From Aequitasia blattaphilus (GTDB taxonomy: Bacteria; Bacillota; Clostridia; Lachnospirales; Lachnospiraceae), in assembly GCF_024721305.1 (NCBI RefSeq), contig NZ_JAMXOD010000015.1, forward strand, positions 27,245-91,244: a stretch of DNA of 64,000 bases. Direction: 5' to 3'. Position 1 is the first letter of the stretch. Each line of letters opens with the position of its first letter. Shown in pieces: positions 53,069-63,052 of this stretch. The notes under the pieces were generated by a model. The model did no database searches and was not told where the DNA came from. It saw only the letters and a list, made by a program, of their open reading frames with translations. The position numbers and the translations under genes are program-made.

Positions 53069-53083
53069 GGAGGGAGAAAAATC

Positions 53084-54058
53084 ATGAAAAATATAATGTA
53101 TAGAGATGCCATTTTAGAAGCCTTAGATGAGGAAATGGCACGGGACGATTCTGTTTTTAATATGGGAGAAGATGTAGGATTCTTAGGTGGAAACTTTAAA
53201 ACTACGGTAGGTCTCATGGAGAAATATGGGGATTTAAGATGTAAGGATACCCCGATTTCAGAAGCAGGGTTTGTCGGGCTTGGCGTAGGAGCTGCGCTTC
53301 GAGGATTAAGACCAGTTGTAGAGTTGATGTTTGGAGACTTTCTTATGGTAGCCATGGATCAAATTTGTAATCAAATGGCAAAAATCACCTATATGTCAGG
53401 AGGACAGGCAAATGTACCAATGGTTATCCGGTTGCCAATGGGTGGAGGACGTTCTTCGGCGGCTCAACACTCCCAGTCTTTTCATGCATGGATGGCTCAC
53501 TGTCCTGGAATGAAGGTGGCAGTACCCTCTACAGCAGCAGAAGCAAAGGGACTACTTAAAACTGCAATCAGAGATAATAATCCAGTGGTTTTCTTTGAAC
53601 ATAAAATGCTGTATACAGTAAAGTTTGATGTGCCAGAGGATGAAGATTATACAATCCCATTTGGACAGGCAAGAATGGTATCGGAAGGAAAGGATATTAC
53701 AGTAGTAACCAATTCCCTTATGACGATTAAGGCTGAAAAGGCAATTAAGAAGCTGGAAAAAGAAGGATACACAGTTGATCATATTGATTTAAGAACGATT
53801 GTACCATTAGATACAGATACGATTATCAAATCAGTAAAGAAAACCGGAAAACTCATTATTATTGATGAAGGTCATGAATCCTTTGGCATCAGTGGTGAAA
53901 TTGCAACACGTATTATGCCAGATGTTTTTTACGATTTGGAGGCACCAGTTAAGAGACTTGGAACAGCAGATGTACCATTGCCATTTAGCCCGGCTTTGGA
54001 ATTTCCGTTAATACCAGATGAAAAGAGAATATATGCAGCAATTAAAGAATTACTGTAG
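53084..54058 (+). CDS. acoB: TPP-dependent dehydrogenase E1 beta
   Basis: The 324-residue subunit has MYRDAILEALDEEMARDDSV, DTPISEAGFVGLGVGAALRG and the transketolase C-terminal region with IDEGHESFGISGE. It pairs with E1 alpha 15 bases upstream, with GGGAGGGAG before the ATG. Confidence 0.9.
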   Translation: MKNIMYRDAILEALDEEMARDDSVFNMGEDVGFLGGNFKTTVGLMEKYGDLRCKDTPISEAGFVGLGVGAALRGLRPVVELMFGDFLMVAMDQICNQMAKITYMSGGQANVPMVIRLPMGGGRSSAAQHSQSFHAWMAHCPGMKVAVPSTAAEAKGLLKTAIRDNNPVVFFEHKMLYTVKFDVPEDEDYTIPFGQARMVSEGKDITVVTNSLMTIKAEKAIKKLEKEGYTVDHIDLRTIVPLDTDTIIKSVKKTGKLIIIDEGHESFGISGEIATRIMPDVFYDLEAPVKRLGTADVPLPFSPALEFPLIPDEKRIYAAIKELL

Positions 54059-54080
54059 TTGAGAAAGGGAGGTTGTAAAA

Positions 54081-55421
54081 ATGGCAGAAGTAATTTGTAT
54101 GCCTAAGCTGGGTTTCAATATGGATGAAGGTCAGCTGGTACGTTGGTGCAAGTCAGTTGGCGAAGAGGTTAAAAAGGGAGACGTTTTATTTGAAATTAAT
54201 ACAGATAAAACAACTATGCCAGTGGAATCAACGGATGAAGGCTTTTTATTAAAAACGATGTTAGAAGAAAATGAATATGCAGAAGTATTTACACCAATTG
54301 CAGTAGTTGGTGGAAAAGATGAAAACCCAGAAGCAGTATTACAAGCTTATGGCGGTGGCGAAAGCACCTCAGCAGAAGAAACACCGGTGGTAGAAGCAGC
54401 ACCAGCTGAAGAGAAAGCAGCACCACAGACAGAAGTGGCAGTAGGTGATTTGAAACTGACACCAAAAGCAAAACGCATGATTCAGGAAGAAGGTATTGAT
54501 CCACAAAGTCTAAGTTCAATCGAAGGAACAGGATATGAAGGCGGTATTACTGCAAAAGATATTAAAGCTTCACCTCTTGCCCGAAAACTAGCAGACAAAA
54601 CAGGAGTGGATTTATCAACTGTGACTGGAACTGGTGTAGGCGGAAAAGTGATGAAAGCAGATGTGCTTGAGGCTAAAAAAACAGCAGAAGAACCAAAGGC
54701 AGAACCAGTATCAAGCTGCTGCAGTAAAAAAGTGGCATCCACAGTGCCTTACAAGGGAATTCGTAAAATAATCGGTGAGAAATTAGCAGAAAGCAAGTTC
54801 ACAGCGCCACATCTCTATTTTACAGATGCGATTGATACAACGAATATGACAGCGTTCCGCAAGGAGATGAATGAAGTTTCTGAACGGAAAATCACTGTAT
54901 CTGACATCCTGGTTTATGCAGCAAGCAAAGCGTTGACGAAGTACCCAGGAATCAATACCTCCTTAGTGGATGGGAATATTATCACCTATGAAAGCACCAA
55001 TGTTGGAGTTGCAGTGGCAGGAGATAATGGATTGATTGTTCCAGTTATTAAAAATGTTCAAGAAAAAACTTTGACGAAGGTTTCAGAAGAAAATCGTGAT
55101 TTGGTAGACCGGGCAAAAGAAGGTAAATTATCGCCGGAAGAATATTCAGGTGGCACGTTCTCCATTTCAAACCTTGGTATGTTTGGAATTGGAAACTTTA
55201 CGGCAATCATCAACCCGCCGGAATCAGCAATCCTCTCCGTTAGTTCTGTTCGTAAAACACCAATCGTTGTAGAAGAAGATGGGGAAGATAAGGTGGTTAT
55301 CAGGCCAATGATGAATATCCAGCTTACTGTGGATCATCGTGTCATTGATGGATTATTGGCGGCACAGTTTGTTGCATATTTAAAAGAATTATTGGAGAAT
55401 CCGTTAAAAATCTTAATGTAA
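54081..55421 (+). CDS. acoC: Dihydrolipoyl acyltransferase E2 with tandem subunit-binding domains
   Basis: The 446-residue protein has a lipoyl domain with the lipoate-accepting Lys43 (INTDKTTMP), an Ala/Glu/Pro linker, two consecutive peripheral-subunit-binding domains (about 126-161 with IEGTGYEGGITAKDI and 164-197 with VTGTGVGGKVMKADV), and a catalytic domain with VDHRVIDG. Most E2 chains have one subunit-binding domain. The catalytic domain moves the acyl group to CoA. Confidence 0.9.
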   Translation: MAEVICMPKLGFNMDEGQLVRWCKSVGEEVKKGDVLFEINTDKTTMPVESTDEGFLLKTMLEENEYAEVFTPIAVVGGKDENPEAVLQAYGGGESTSAEETPVVEAAPAEEKAAPQTEVAVGDLKLTPKAKRMIQEEGIDPQSLSSIEGTGYEGGITAKDIKASPLARKLADKTGVDLSTVTGTGVGGKVMKADVLEAKKTAEEPKAEPVSSCCSKKVASTVPYKGIRKIIGEKLAESKFTAPHLYFTDAIDTTNMTAFRKEMNEVSERKITVSDILVYAASKALTKYPGINTSLVDGNIITYESTNVGVAVAGDNGLIVPVIKNVQEKTLTKVSEENRDLVDRAKEGKLSPEEYSGGTFSISNLGMFGIGNFTAIINPPESAILSVSSVRKTPIVVEEDGEDKVVIRPMMNIQLTVDHRVIDGLLAAQFVAYLKELLENPLKILM

Positions 55422-55436
55422 GAGAGGGGTAAAAAG

Positions 55437-57137
55437 ATGGCTGAAGTAATTATTATGCCAAAGCTTGGCTTTAATATGGATGAAGGTGAGCTGGTAAAAT
55501 GGCATAAACAAGTGGGAGATCAGGTGGCAAAAGGCGAAGTGCTGTTTGAAATCAATACAGATAAAACGACGATGCCGGTAGAAGCAACTTGTGCAGGTAC
55601 GGTTTTGAAAATTATGTTATCCGAAGGCGAAGCAGCAGAAGTGTTTACACCGATTGCTGTAGTAGGAGAAGCTGGTGAAAATCCGGAAAACGTTTTGGGG
55701 ACGGAAGTAAAGGCAGAAGAAGAGGCAGAGCCGGCAAAAGAGATAATAGAAGAAAAATCAGGTTATGACTACGATGTTATCGTGATTGGAGCAGGACCGG
55801 GAGGATATGAAACGGCAATCAAAGCGGCACAGCTTGGAAAGAAAACAGCAATTGTTGAGGCAAAACATTTTGGAGGAGTTTGCTTAAATGAAGGCTGCAT
55901 TCCAACTAAAACCTTGATTCGAACAGCGAATTTATATAGTGAAGTAAAAGAAGCAGAACAATTTGGGGTTATGGGAATTGATGTATCAAAAGTAAAAGTT
56001 GATATGGAAAAACTACAACAACGTAAGCAGTCCGTTGTACACACTTTAGTAAGTGGTGTTGAAGGTTTATTAAGAAGGAATAAAGTAACCATCTTAAATG
56101 GTATAGGAGCCTTTAAAGATGAACATACTGTTTGTGTAGAGGAAAAGGAATACACATCAGAGAACTTCATCATAGCCACAGGGTCAAATGTGTTTATGCC
56201 ACCCTTCATTCCATTAGAAGGTGACACAAATGTAATCACCAGTAAAGAAGCGTTAGATATGAAGGAGCTTCCAAAAACAATTGCAATTATTGGTGGAGGT
56301 GTAATTGGAATTGAGTTTGCTCATGTGTTTTCCCATTTAGGTGTAAAGGTAACTGTCCTTGAATTAATGGAGAATATTTTGCCAATGGTGGATGAAGAAG
56401 TATCCGGCATGGTAAAAACACGAATGGAGAAAAACGGAGTCGTTTTCTACAACAGTGCGAAGGTTCAAAAAGTAAAAGATAAGTCTGTTATGTATGAGCT
56501 GGATGGAAAAGAATTATCCGTTGAAGCAGACGTTGTATTGATGGCAGTAGGTCGTGTTGCAAATACAGAAGGACTAAATGCAGAGGGAATAGGCATCGAA
56601 TTTGATCGTAAAGCAATTGCAGTCAATGACTATATGCAGACGAATATTCCTCATATTTATGCAATTGGTGATGTGAATGGAAAAGTAATGTTAGCCCACA
56701 CAGCATCTCATGAAGGCTTTGTTGCGGTGGAACATATCTGTGGCGGACATCATCAGATGAGCTATGAACGAATTCCATCCTGTATCTATTTGGATCCAGA
56801 AGTTGCAAGCATTGGTCTTACGGAAAAGCAGGCAAAAGAAAAGGGATATGACATAAATATTGGAAGATTCCCGATGATGGCCAATGGAAAATCCCTTGTT
56901 GAAGGTGATAGTGATGGACTCGTTAAAATAATAATTGAAAAAGAGCTGGGAGAAATATTAGGCGTTCATTTATATGGAAAGCATGTAACAGATATGATTG
57001 GCGAAATTGCCGTAGCGATGGAGCTAGAGGCCACAGCAGAAGAGGTATTGCAGGCAATCCATCCCCATCCAACAGTTTCAGAGGCAATCGGGGAAGGATT
57101 TATGTCAGCATTTTATGGAAAAGCAATTAATTGCTAG
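55437..57137 (+). CDS. acoL: Dihydrolipoyl dehydrogenase E3 with N-terminal lipoyl domain
   Basis: The 566-residue protein has its own lipoyl domain (Lys43 in INTDKTTMP), then an FAD domain (VIGAGPGGYETAIKAAQLGK), the redox disulfide GGVCLNEGCIPTKT, the NAD domain (IGGGVIGIEFAHVFSHLG) and the His-Glu pair HPHPTVSEAIGEGF. It regenerates lipoamide with NAD+. The lipoyl fusion is known in aco and some pdh clusters. Confidence 0.93.
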   Translation: MAEVIIMPKLGFNMDEGELVKWHKQVGDQVAKGEVLFEINTDKTTMPVEATCAGTVLKIMLSEGEAAEVFTPIAVVGEAGENPENVLGTEVKAEEEAEPAKEIIEEKSGYDYDVIVIGAGPGGYETAIKAAQLGKKTAIVEAKHFGGVCLNEGCIPTKTLIRTANLYSEVKEAEQFGVMGIDVSKVKVDMEKLQQRKQSVVHTLVSGVEGLLRRNKVTILNGIGAFKDEHTVCVEEKEYTSENFIIATGSNVFMPPFIPLEGDTNVITSKEALDMKELPKTIAIIGGGVIGIEFAHVFSHLGVKVTVLELMENILPMVDEEVSGMVKTRMEKNGVVFYNSAKVQKVKDKSVMYELDGKELSVEADVVLMAVGRVANTEGLNAEGIGIEFDRKAIAVNDYMQTNIPHIYAIGDVNGKVMLAHTASHEGFVAVEHICGGHHQMSYERIPSCIYLDPEVASIGLTEKQAKEKGYDINIGRFPMMANGKSLVEGDSDGLVKIIIEKELGEILGVHLYGKHVTDMIGEIAVAMELEATAEEVLQAIHPHPTVSEAIGEGFMSAFYGKAINC

Positions 57138-57149
57138 GGGGAAAGTAAG

Positions 57150-58268
57150 ATGAAAGAATTAATGATAAAACCAGTACTTTATAACTATAGTACAGCGGCA
57201 GAGTTTGCCAATGCTTTTGAAATTGGAGAAGGTGATCTGGTCATTTCAAATGAGTATATTTATACACCTTATTTCGGACAGCTCTCATTAGGATGTGATG
57301 TACTGTTTCAAGAAAAGTATGGCATGGGCGAGCCGACAGATGATATGGTGGAAGCCATTTGGAGTGATATAAAAAAACCGTATAAAAGAGTGATTGCAAT
57401 TGGCGGTGGTACAGTGATAGATGTTTCAAAACTATTTGCATTAAAAGAGGTATCACCAGTACTGGATTTATATGATGGAGTTATAAAACCAGAAAAGGCA
57501 AGAGAGCTAATATTGGTTCCCACAACTTGTGGTACCGGAAGTGAAGTAACAAACATCTCGATTTTAGCTTTGAACAGCCGTGGGACGAAAAAAGGATTGG
57601 CAGTAGATGAGCTGTATGCTGACAGTGCCGTTCTTGTTCCTGAGTTAATGAATGGATTACCCTTCGGTGTATTTGCCACAAGCTCAATTGATGCACTGAT
57701 TCATGCAGTGGAGTCAAGTCTCTCTCCAAAAGGAAATGAAACGACGAAGCTATTTGGCTACAGAGCCATTGAAATGATTCTGCGTGGCTATATGGAAATA
57801 GCAAAATCAGGTCCAGAAGCTCGTTTGCCATTACTAAATGATTTTCTTCTTGCAAGTACCTATGCAGGTATTGCCTTTGGAAATGCAGGATGTGGAGCCG
57901 TTCATGCTTTAAGCTATCCACTTGGAGCAGCTTATCACGTGCCTCACGGGGAAGCGAATTACGCGATTTTTACTGGTGTAATGAATAATTATATGGAAAT
58001 TAAAACAACAGGAGAAATTGCAAGACTCAATGGTTTTATGGCAAATATTCTTGGCTGCAGCCCAGATAATATTTATGAAGAACTGGAGAAATTATTAAAT
58101 CATTTGATCCAGAAAAAGGCATTGTCTGAGTATGGTATGGAAGAAAAGGAAATCGAAGCCTTTACCGATTCAGTTATTGAGAATCAGCAAAGATTGTTAG
58201 CCAACAATTTTGTTCCACTAGACAGAGAAAGAATTTTGAAAATATATCGTGAGCTGTACACTAAATAG
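57150..58268 (+). CDS. 4hbD: 4-Hydroxybutyrate dehydrogenase, iron-containing alcohol dehydrogenase family
   Basis: The 372-residue enzyme interconverts succinic semialdehyde and 4-hydroxybutyrate with NAD(H). It has GGGTVIDVSKLFAL, VPTTCGTGSEVTNISI and the metal-binding HALSYPLGAAYHVPHGEANY. I recognise it by its close overall match to the Clostridium kluyveri enzyme from memory, including the spacing of these motifs and the C-terminal YGMEEKEIEAFTDSVIENQQ. It is 13 bases after the E3 gene. Confidence 0.88.
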   Translation: MKELMIKPVLYNYSTAAEFANAFEIGEGDLVISNEYIYTPYFGQLSLGCDVLFQEKYGMGEPTDDMVEAIWSDIKKPYKRVIAIGGGTVIDVSKLFALKEVSPVLDLYDGVIKPEKARELILVPTTCGTGSEVTNISILALNSRGTKKGLAVDELYADSAVLVPELMNGLPFGVFATSSIDALIHAVESSLSPKGNETTKLFGYRAIEMILRGYMEIAKSGPEARLPLLNDFLLASTYAGIAFGNAGCGAVHALSYPLGAAYHVPHGEANYAIFTGVMNNYMEIKTTGEIARLNGFMANILGCSPDNIYEELEKLLNHLIQKKALSEYGMEEKEIEAFTDSVIENQQRLLANNFVPLDRERILKIYRELYTK

Positions 58269-58286
58269 CAAAGGGAGGAAATAGCA

Positions 58287-59738
58287 ATGGCACTTATGAC
58301 AGGTGAGCAATACATAGAAAGCATCCGCAAATTGAATATGAAAGTTTATATGTTTGGTGAAAAAGTAGAGAATCCAGTGGATCATCCTATTTTAAGACCA
58401 TCTTTAAACTCTGTGAGAATGACATATGATTTAGCACAAGATCCGGAATATCAGGATTTAATGGTTGTAGAATCACCATATTCAGGAAAAGCAGTCAATC
58501 GCTTTACACATATTCATCAGAGCACGGAAGATTTAAAAAACAAAGTTAAAATGCAAAGACTCTGCGGACAGAAAACCGCAGCCTGTTTCCAACGTTGTGT
58601 AGGAATGGATGCATTTAATGCAGTTTTTTCAACTACTTTTGAAATCGACGAAAAATATGGAACCAAGTACCACGAAAACTTCAAGAAATTTATGTTGTAT
58701 TCTCAGGAAAATGATTTGACAGTGGATGGAGCAATGACAGATCCAAAGGGAGATCGCTCCAAAGCACCTCATCAGCAAGAAGACCCAGATTTATACCTTC
58801 ATGTGGTGGAGCGCAGACCAGACGGAGTTGTGGTACGTGGAGCGAAAGCCCACCAGACAGGAATGACAAATTCTCACGAAATTCTTGTAATGCCAACGAT
58901 TGCAATGGGAGAAGATGATAAAGATTATGCTCTTTCCTTTGCAGTACCAAGTGATACCGATGGGATACTAATGATTATAGGACGTCAGTCCTGTGACACC
59001 CGTAAGTTAGAAGGTGGTAATCTGGATGTTGGTAATTCAGAGTTTGGTGGAGTAGAAGCACTGGTTGTATTTGATGATGTGTTCGTTCCAAATGACCGAA
59101 TCTTTATGAATGGTGAAGTGGACTTTGCGGGGATGTTGGTAGAGCGTTTTGCAGGATACCACCGCCAGTCTTATGGTGGATGTAAGGTAGGTGTAGGTGA
59201 TGTACTCATTGGTGCAGCAGCAGTGGCAGCAGACCACAATGGAGTGGCAAGAGCATCTCACATCAAGGATAAACTAATTGAGATGACCCATTTAAACGAG
59301 ACATTGTATTCATGCGGAATTGCCTGTTCAACAGAAGGACATCAAACAGCATCAGGAAATTACATGATTGATGTACTATTGGCCAATGTTTGTAAGCAGA
59401 ATATCACTCGTTTCCCTTATGAGATTGTGAGATTGGCAGAAGATATAGCAGGCGGCCTGCTGGTTACAGCACCTTCTGAAAAAGATTTTAAAGATGAAAA
59501 AATCGGTGCTTATGTTGACAAATATTTTAAAGGAATCGGATCGGTGTCAACGGAAAATCGTTTACGTATTTTAAGATTAATTGAAAACCTGGCACTGGGA
59601 ACTGCGGCAGTAGGCTATCGTACGGAATCGATGCATGGAGCAGGCTCTCCACAGGCACAAAGAATCATGATTGCCCGTCAAGGAAACTTAGAGCATAAAA
59701 AAGCATTGGCAAAAGCAATTGCTCACGTAGATGAATAA
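58287..59738 (+). CDS. abfD: 4-Hydroxybutyryl-CoA dehydratase / vinylacetyl-CoA isomerase
   Basis: The 483-residue radical-type flavoenzyme dehydrates 4-hydroxybutyryl-CoA to crotonyl-CoA. The [4Fe-4S] ligands are present: Cys100 and Cys104 (KTAACFQRC), His292 and Cys299 (YHRQSYGGC). RGAKAHQTGMTNSHE belongs to the flavin region. It is the key enzyme of aminobutyrate fermentation; the neighbours 4hbD and CoA transferase match that pathway. AAGGGAGGAAATAGC lies upstream. Confidence 0.95.
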   Translation: MALMTGEQYIESIRKLNMKVYMFGEKVENPVDHPILRPSLNSVRMTYDLAQDPEYQDLMVVESPYSGKAVNRFTHIHQSTEDLKNKVKMQRLCGQKTAACFQRCVGMDAFNAVFSTTFEIDEKYGTKYHENFKKFMLYSQENDLTVDGAMTDPKGDRSKAPHQQEDPDLYLHVVERRPDGVVVRGAKAHQTGMTNSHEILVMPTIAMGEDDKDYALSFAVPSDTDGILMIIGRQSCDTRKLEGGNLDVGNSEFGGVEALVVFDDVFVPNDRIFMNGEVDFAGMLVERFAGYHRQSYGGCKVGVGDVLIGAAAVAADHNGVARASHIKDKLIEMTHLNETLYSCGIACSTEGHQTASGNYMIDVLLANVCKQNITRFPYEIVRLAEDIAGGLLVTAPSEKDFKDEKIGAYVDKYFKGIGSVSTENRLRILRLIENLALGTAAVGYRTESMHGAGSPQAQRIMIARQGNLEHKKALAKAIAHVDE

Positions 59739-59760
59739 GAAATAGTGAGGAAAAGAGAGT

Positions 59761-61068
59761 ATGGGTAAAAACATTAACTGGAAAGAAAAGTACGCAGATA
59801 AAATCTGCAAGGCAGAAGAAGCAGTCAAACACATTCAGTCAAAAGATCGTGTTGTGGTAGGACATGCATGCAGTGAACCTACTGTTTTAGTAGATGCAAT
59901 GGTTGAAGGCGCACGAGAGAATGAGTACCGTGACGTTGAGGTTGTTCATATGGTTCCTATGGGGGAGGCAAAATACTGTCAGCCAGAAATGACAGAGCAT
60001 TTCCGACACAATGCTATTTTCGTCGGTGCATCAACGAGAAAAGCATTAGCAGAAAAAAGAGCGGATTTTACCCCTACTTTCTTTTCGGAGGTACCGGAAT
60101 TAGTCAGAACAACATTACGGGGAAATGTTGCACTGATACACGTAAGCGAGCCAGACGAGCATGGCTATTGTTCTTATGGACTTTCTTGCGACTATACAAA
60201 ACCAGGGGCTGAAGCTGCTGATATTATTATTGCTCAGGTGAATCAAAATATGCCTTGGACAATGGGAGATAATTTTATTCATTTGAGTGAAATAGACTAT
60301 ATTGTTTTGGCAGAGGAACCAGTAATTGAATTACAACCACCTAAAATCGGGGAGGTGGAGAAAAAGATTGGCGAACACATCGCATCTCTTGTAAAAGATC
60401 GTGACTGCCTGCAATTGGGAATCGGGGCAATTCCAGATGCAGTACTGCTCTTTTTGAAAGAGAAAAAGGATTTAGGGATTCACTCAGAAATGTTTTCGGA
60501 CGGTGTTGTAGAGCTAATCGAAGCTGGTGTCATCACGAATAAGTACAAGCAAATTGATAAGGGACAGTGTGTTGCAACCTTTTTGATGGGGACGAAAAAG
60601 TTGTATCAGTATGTTCATAAAAATCCTGCAGTACGGATGATGCCAGTGGATTATGTAAATAATCCACGTGTAATTGCTCAAAATGACAATATGGTATCCA
60701 TTAATTCTTGTGTAGAGGTGGATTTAATGGGTCAGGTTTGCTCAGAATCAATTGGGTTAAAACAAATATCGGGAGTGGGTGGCCAGGTAGACTTTGTCCG
60801 GGGGGCACAGATGTCGAAGAACGGGAAAACAATTATTGCGATGCCGGCTACGGCTTCAAAGGGAAGTGTTTCCAGAATTGTACCATATATTACGGAGGGT
60901 GCAGCTGTGACCACATCCCGAAATGACGTAGATTATATTGTGACAGAATATGGGATTGCTCAGTTAAAGGGAAAAACATTGAGACAACGAGCGGAAGCGC
61001 TAATCGCAATTGCAGCACCTCAATTTCAAGGTTATCTTCTAGAGGAATTTGAACGTCGCTTTGGATAG
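59761..61068 (+). CDS. abfT: 4-Hydroxybutyrate CoA-transferase
   Basis: The 435-residue protein is of the Cat2/AbfT type: [35 protein letters not shown] with the likely catalytic glutamate, and [20 protein letters not shown]. It transfers CoA from acetyl-CoA or another donor to 4-hydroxybutyrate. It lies between abfD and the thiolase gene. Confidence 0.92.
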   Translation: MGKNINWKEKYADKICKAEEAVKHIQSKDRVVVGHACSEPTVLVDAMVEGARENEYRDVEVVHMVPMGEAKYCQPEMTEHFRHNAIFVGASTRKALAEKRADFTPTFFSEVPELVRTTLRGNVALIHVSEPDEHGYCSYGLSCDYTKPGAEAADIIIAQVNQNMPWTMGDNFIHLSEIDYIVLAEEPVIELQPPKIGEVEKKIGEHIASLVKDRDCLQLGIGAIPDAVLLFLKEKKDLGIHSEMFSDGVVELIEAGVITNKYKQIDKGQCVATFLMGTKKLYQYVHKNPAVRMMPVDYVNNPRVIAQNDNMVSINSCVEVDLMGQVCSESIGLKQISGVGGQVDFVRGAQMSKNGKTIIAMPATASKGSVSRIVPYITEGAAVTTSRNDVDYIVTEYGIAQLKGKTLRQRAEALIAIAAPQFQGYLLEEFERRFG

Positions 61069-61079
61069 AAAGGAGTTAC

Positions 61080-62276
61080 ATGGGTATCGTAGAAAATAAA
61101 AAAGTAGTAATAGCAAGTGCATGCAGAACACCTATTGGATCTATGGGTGGTGCACTCAGCAGTGTGCCAGCAGCAAAGCTGGGTGAGATTGTCATAAAGG
61201 AAGCTGTGAAAAGAGCAGGTATTTCGCCAGAAGATGTGGATCATGTCTACATGGGATGTGTGATTCAGGCAGGACAAGGACAAAATGTTGCAAGACAGGC
61301 TGCAATAGGAGCAGGATTGCCGATTGAAACAACTGCTATGACCGTGAATGTGGTATGTGGCTCGGGATTAGATAGTATCAATATGGCAGCGCGAATGATT
61401 CAAACAGGAGATGCAGATGTTGTGATCGCAGGTGGAACAGAGAATATGTCAAAAGCACCATATGCTCTTGACAAGGCTCGTTATGGATATCGTATGGGGA
61501 ATGCGACCATGATAGATACAATGGTGCATGATGCGTTATGGGAGGCGTTTCATGATTATCATATGGGAATCACGGCAGAAAATATCTGTGATCAATGGGA
61601 TTTAGATCGAGAGATGCTGGATCGATTTGCAGCAGAAAGTCAGCAAAAGGCTTGTAAAGCAAGGATGCAAGGTAAATTTAAAGATGAAATTGTTCCAGTT
61701 GAAGTAAAGAGTCGAAAAACAACAATCACAGTAACGGAAGATGAAGGACCACGGGAGAATACAACGACAGAAGGAATTGGAAAATTAAGGCCGGCATTCC
61801 GAGAGGATGGACGAGTAACAGCAGCCAATGCGTCTACCATTAATGATGGTGCAGCAGCAGTGGTTGTCATGAGTGAAGAAAAAGCCAAGGAGCTGGGGAT
61901 TACTCCAATGGCTACCTATGTAACCGGTGCATTGGCAGGTGTTGATCCTGAAATCATGGGGATTGGTCCAGTAGCTTCTACGAATAAAGCAATGAAAAAG
62001 GCAGGCATGAGCATAGAAGATTTTGACATTTATGAAGCGAATGAAGCTTTTGCGTCTCAAGCCTTAGCCGTAGCAAAAGAGCTTAGTTTGGATGCCCACA
62101 AGCTAAATGTAAATGGTGGAGCTATTGCTCTTGGCCATCCAGTTGGAGCATCAGGCTGTCGTATTTTTGTTACCTTGCTTCATGAGATGCAGCGTGAAAA
62201 TCTGAAAAATGGATTGGCTACGTTATGCATTGGTGGTGGAATGGGATGCACCGTAATTGTGAAAAGGGAAAACTAA
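61080..62276 (+). CDS. thlA: Acetyl-CoA C-acetyltransferase (thiolase)
   Basis: The 398-residue enzyme has the nucleophile [10 protein letters not shown], the [15 protein letters not shown] histidine motif and the CIGGGMGC acid-base cysteine. It splits acetoacetyl-CoA into two acetyl-CoA or makes it. The adjacent crotonase and dehydrogenase genes complete the route from crotonyl-CoA. Confidence 0.95.
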   Translation: MGIVENKKVVIASACRTPIGSMGGALSSVPAAKLGEIVIKEAVKRAGISPEDVDHVYMGCVIQAGQGQNVARQAAIGAGLPIETTAMTVNVVCGSGLDSINMAARMIQTGDADVVIAGGTENMSKAPYALDKARYGYRMGNATMIDTMVHDALWEAFHDYHMGITAENICDQWDLDREMLDRFAAESQQKACKARMQGKFKDEIVPVEVKSRKTTITVTEDEGPRENTTTEGIGKLRPAFREDGRVTAANASTINDGAAAVVVMSEEKAKELGITPMATYVTGALAGVDPEIMGIGPVASTNKAMKKAGMSIEDFDIYEANEAFASQALAVAKELSLDAHKLNVNGGAIALGHPVGASGCRIFVTLLHEMQRENLKNGLATLCIGGGMGCTVIVKREN

Positions 62277-62288
62277 GAGGAGTTGACC

Positions 62289-63038
62289 ATGGGATGTGTA
62301 ACGTATGAGCAGGAGGGGTATGTTGGCAAGATTACCTTAAATCGGCCAAAAGTGCTAAATGCGCTGAATCGTAAGCTTTTGTTAGAGTTAAAAACGGTGC
62401 TTCGGGAAGTGGATTTGAATCAGACAAGATGCTTGATTTTAACGGGAGCAGGAGAAAGAGCTTTCGCTGCAGGAGCAGATATAGGGGAAATGAGTTCCTT
62501 TTCGAAAGAAGAGGGACGCACTTTTTCTGCCTGTGGAAATGATATTTTTTTAGAATTGGAAAACTTTCCAATCCCAATTATTGCGGCGATTAATGGGTTG
62601 GCATTAGGTGGCGGCTGTGAATTGGCCATCAGCTGTGATATAAGAATATGCACAGAGGAGACCAAGTTTGGACAGCCAGAGGTGTGTTTTGGCATTACTC
62701 CAGGATTTGGCGGAACCCAGAGATTAGCAAGGATTGTAGGAAGTGGAAAAGCAAAAGAATTGATTTACACAGGAAGTACGATTGATGGGAAAGAGGCTTA
62801 TCGAATTGGATTAGTAAATGGGCTATATGGGAAGGAAGAGCTTATGGAAGCAGCATCAAGGCTGGCAAAAACCATAGGGGATAACCCACCGGTGGCAGTA
62901 CAAAACAGCAAATATGCGATTAATAAGGGCTGCCATATGGAAATGAAAGAAGCGATTAAAATAGAGGAAAAGGTATTTGGAAATTGTTTTGAAACAAAGG
63001 ATCAGCAGGAAGCCATGGCAGCTTTTCTAAAAAAGTAA
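62289..63038 (+). CDS. crt: Enoyl-CoA hydratase (crotonase)
   Basis: The 249-residue protein has GERAFAAGADIGEM, LALGGGCELAISCDIRI and QPEVCFGITPGFGGTQRLAR, with the catalytic glutamate in PEV. It hydrates crotonyl-CoA to 3-hydroxybutyryl-CoA. ATG 62289 is six bases after GAGGAG; the in-frame TTG 62283 lies just after that site, too close for initiation. Confidence 0.93.
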   Translation: MGCVTYEQEGYVGKITLNRPKVLNALNRKLLLELKTVLREVDLNQTRCLILTGAGERAFAAGADIGEMSSFSKEEGRTFSACGNDIFLELENFPIPIIAAINGLALGGGCELAISCDIRICTEETKFGQPEVCFGITPGFGGTQRLARIVGSGKAKELIYTGSTIDGKEAYRIGLVNGLYGKEELMEAASRLAKTIGDNPPVAVQNSKYAINKGCHMEMKEAIKIEEKVFGNCFETKDQQEAMAAFLKK

Positions 63039-63052
63039 AGGGGGGAAATAAA

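Noticed and set aside
55769-56239. 156-residue minus-strand open frame inside the E3 gene
   Set aside because: It is a shadow of the conserved FAD and disulfide region of E3.
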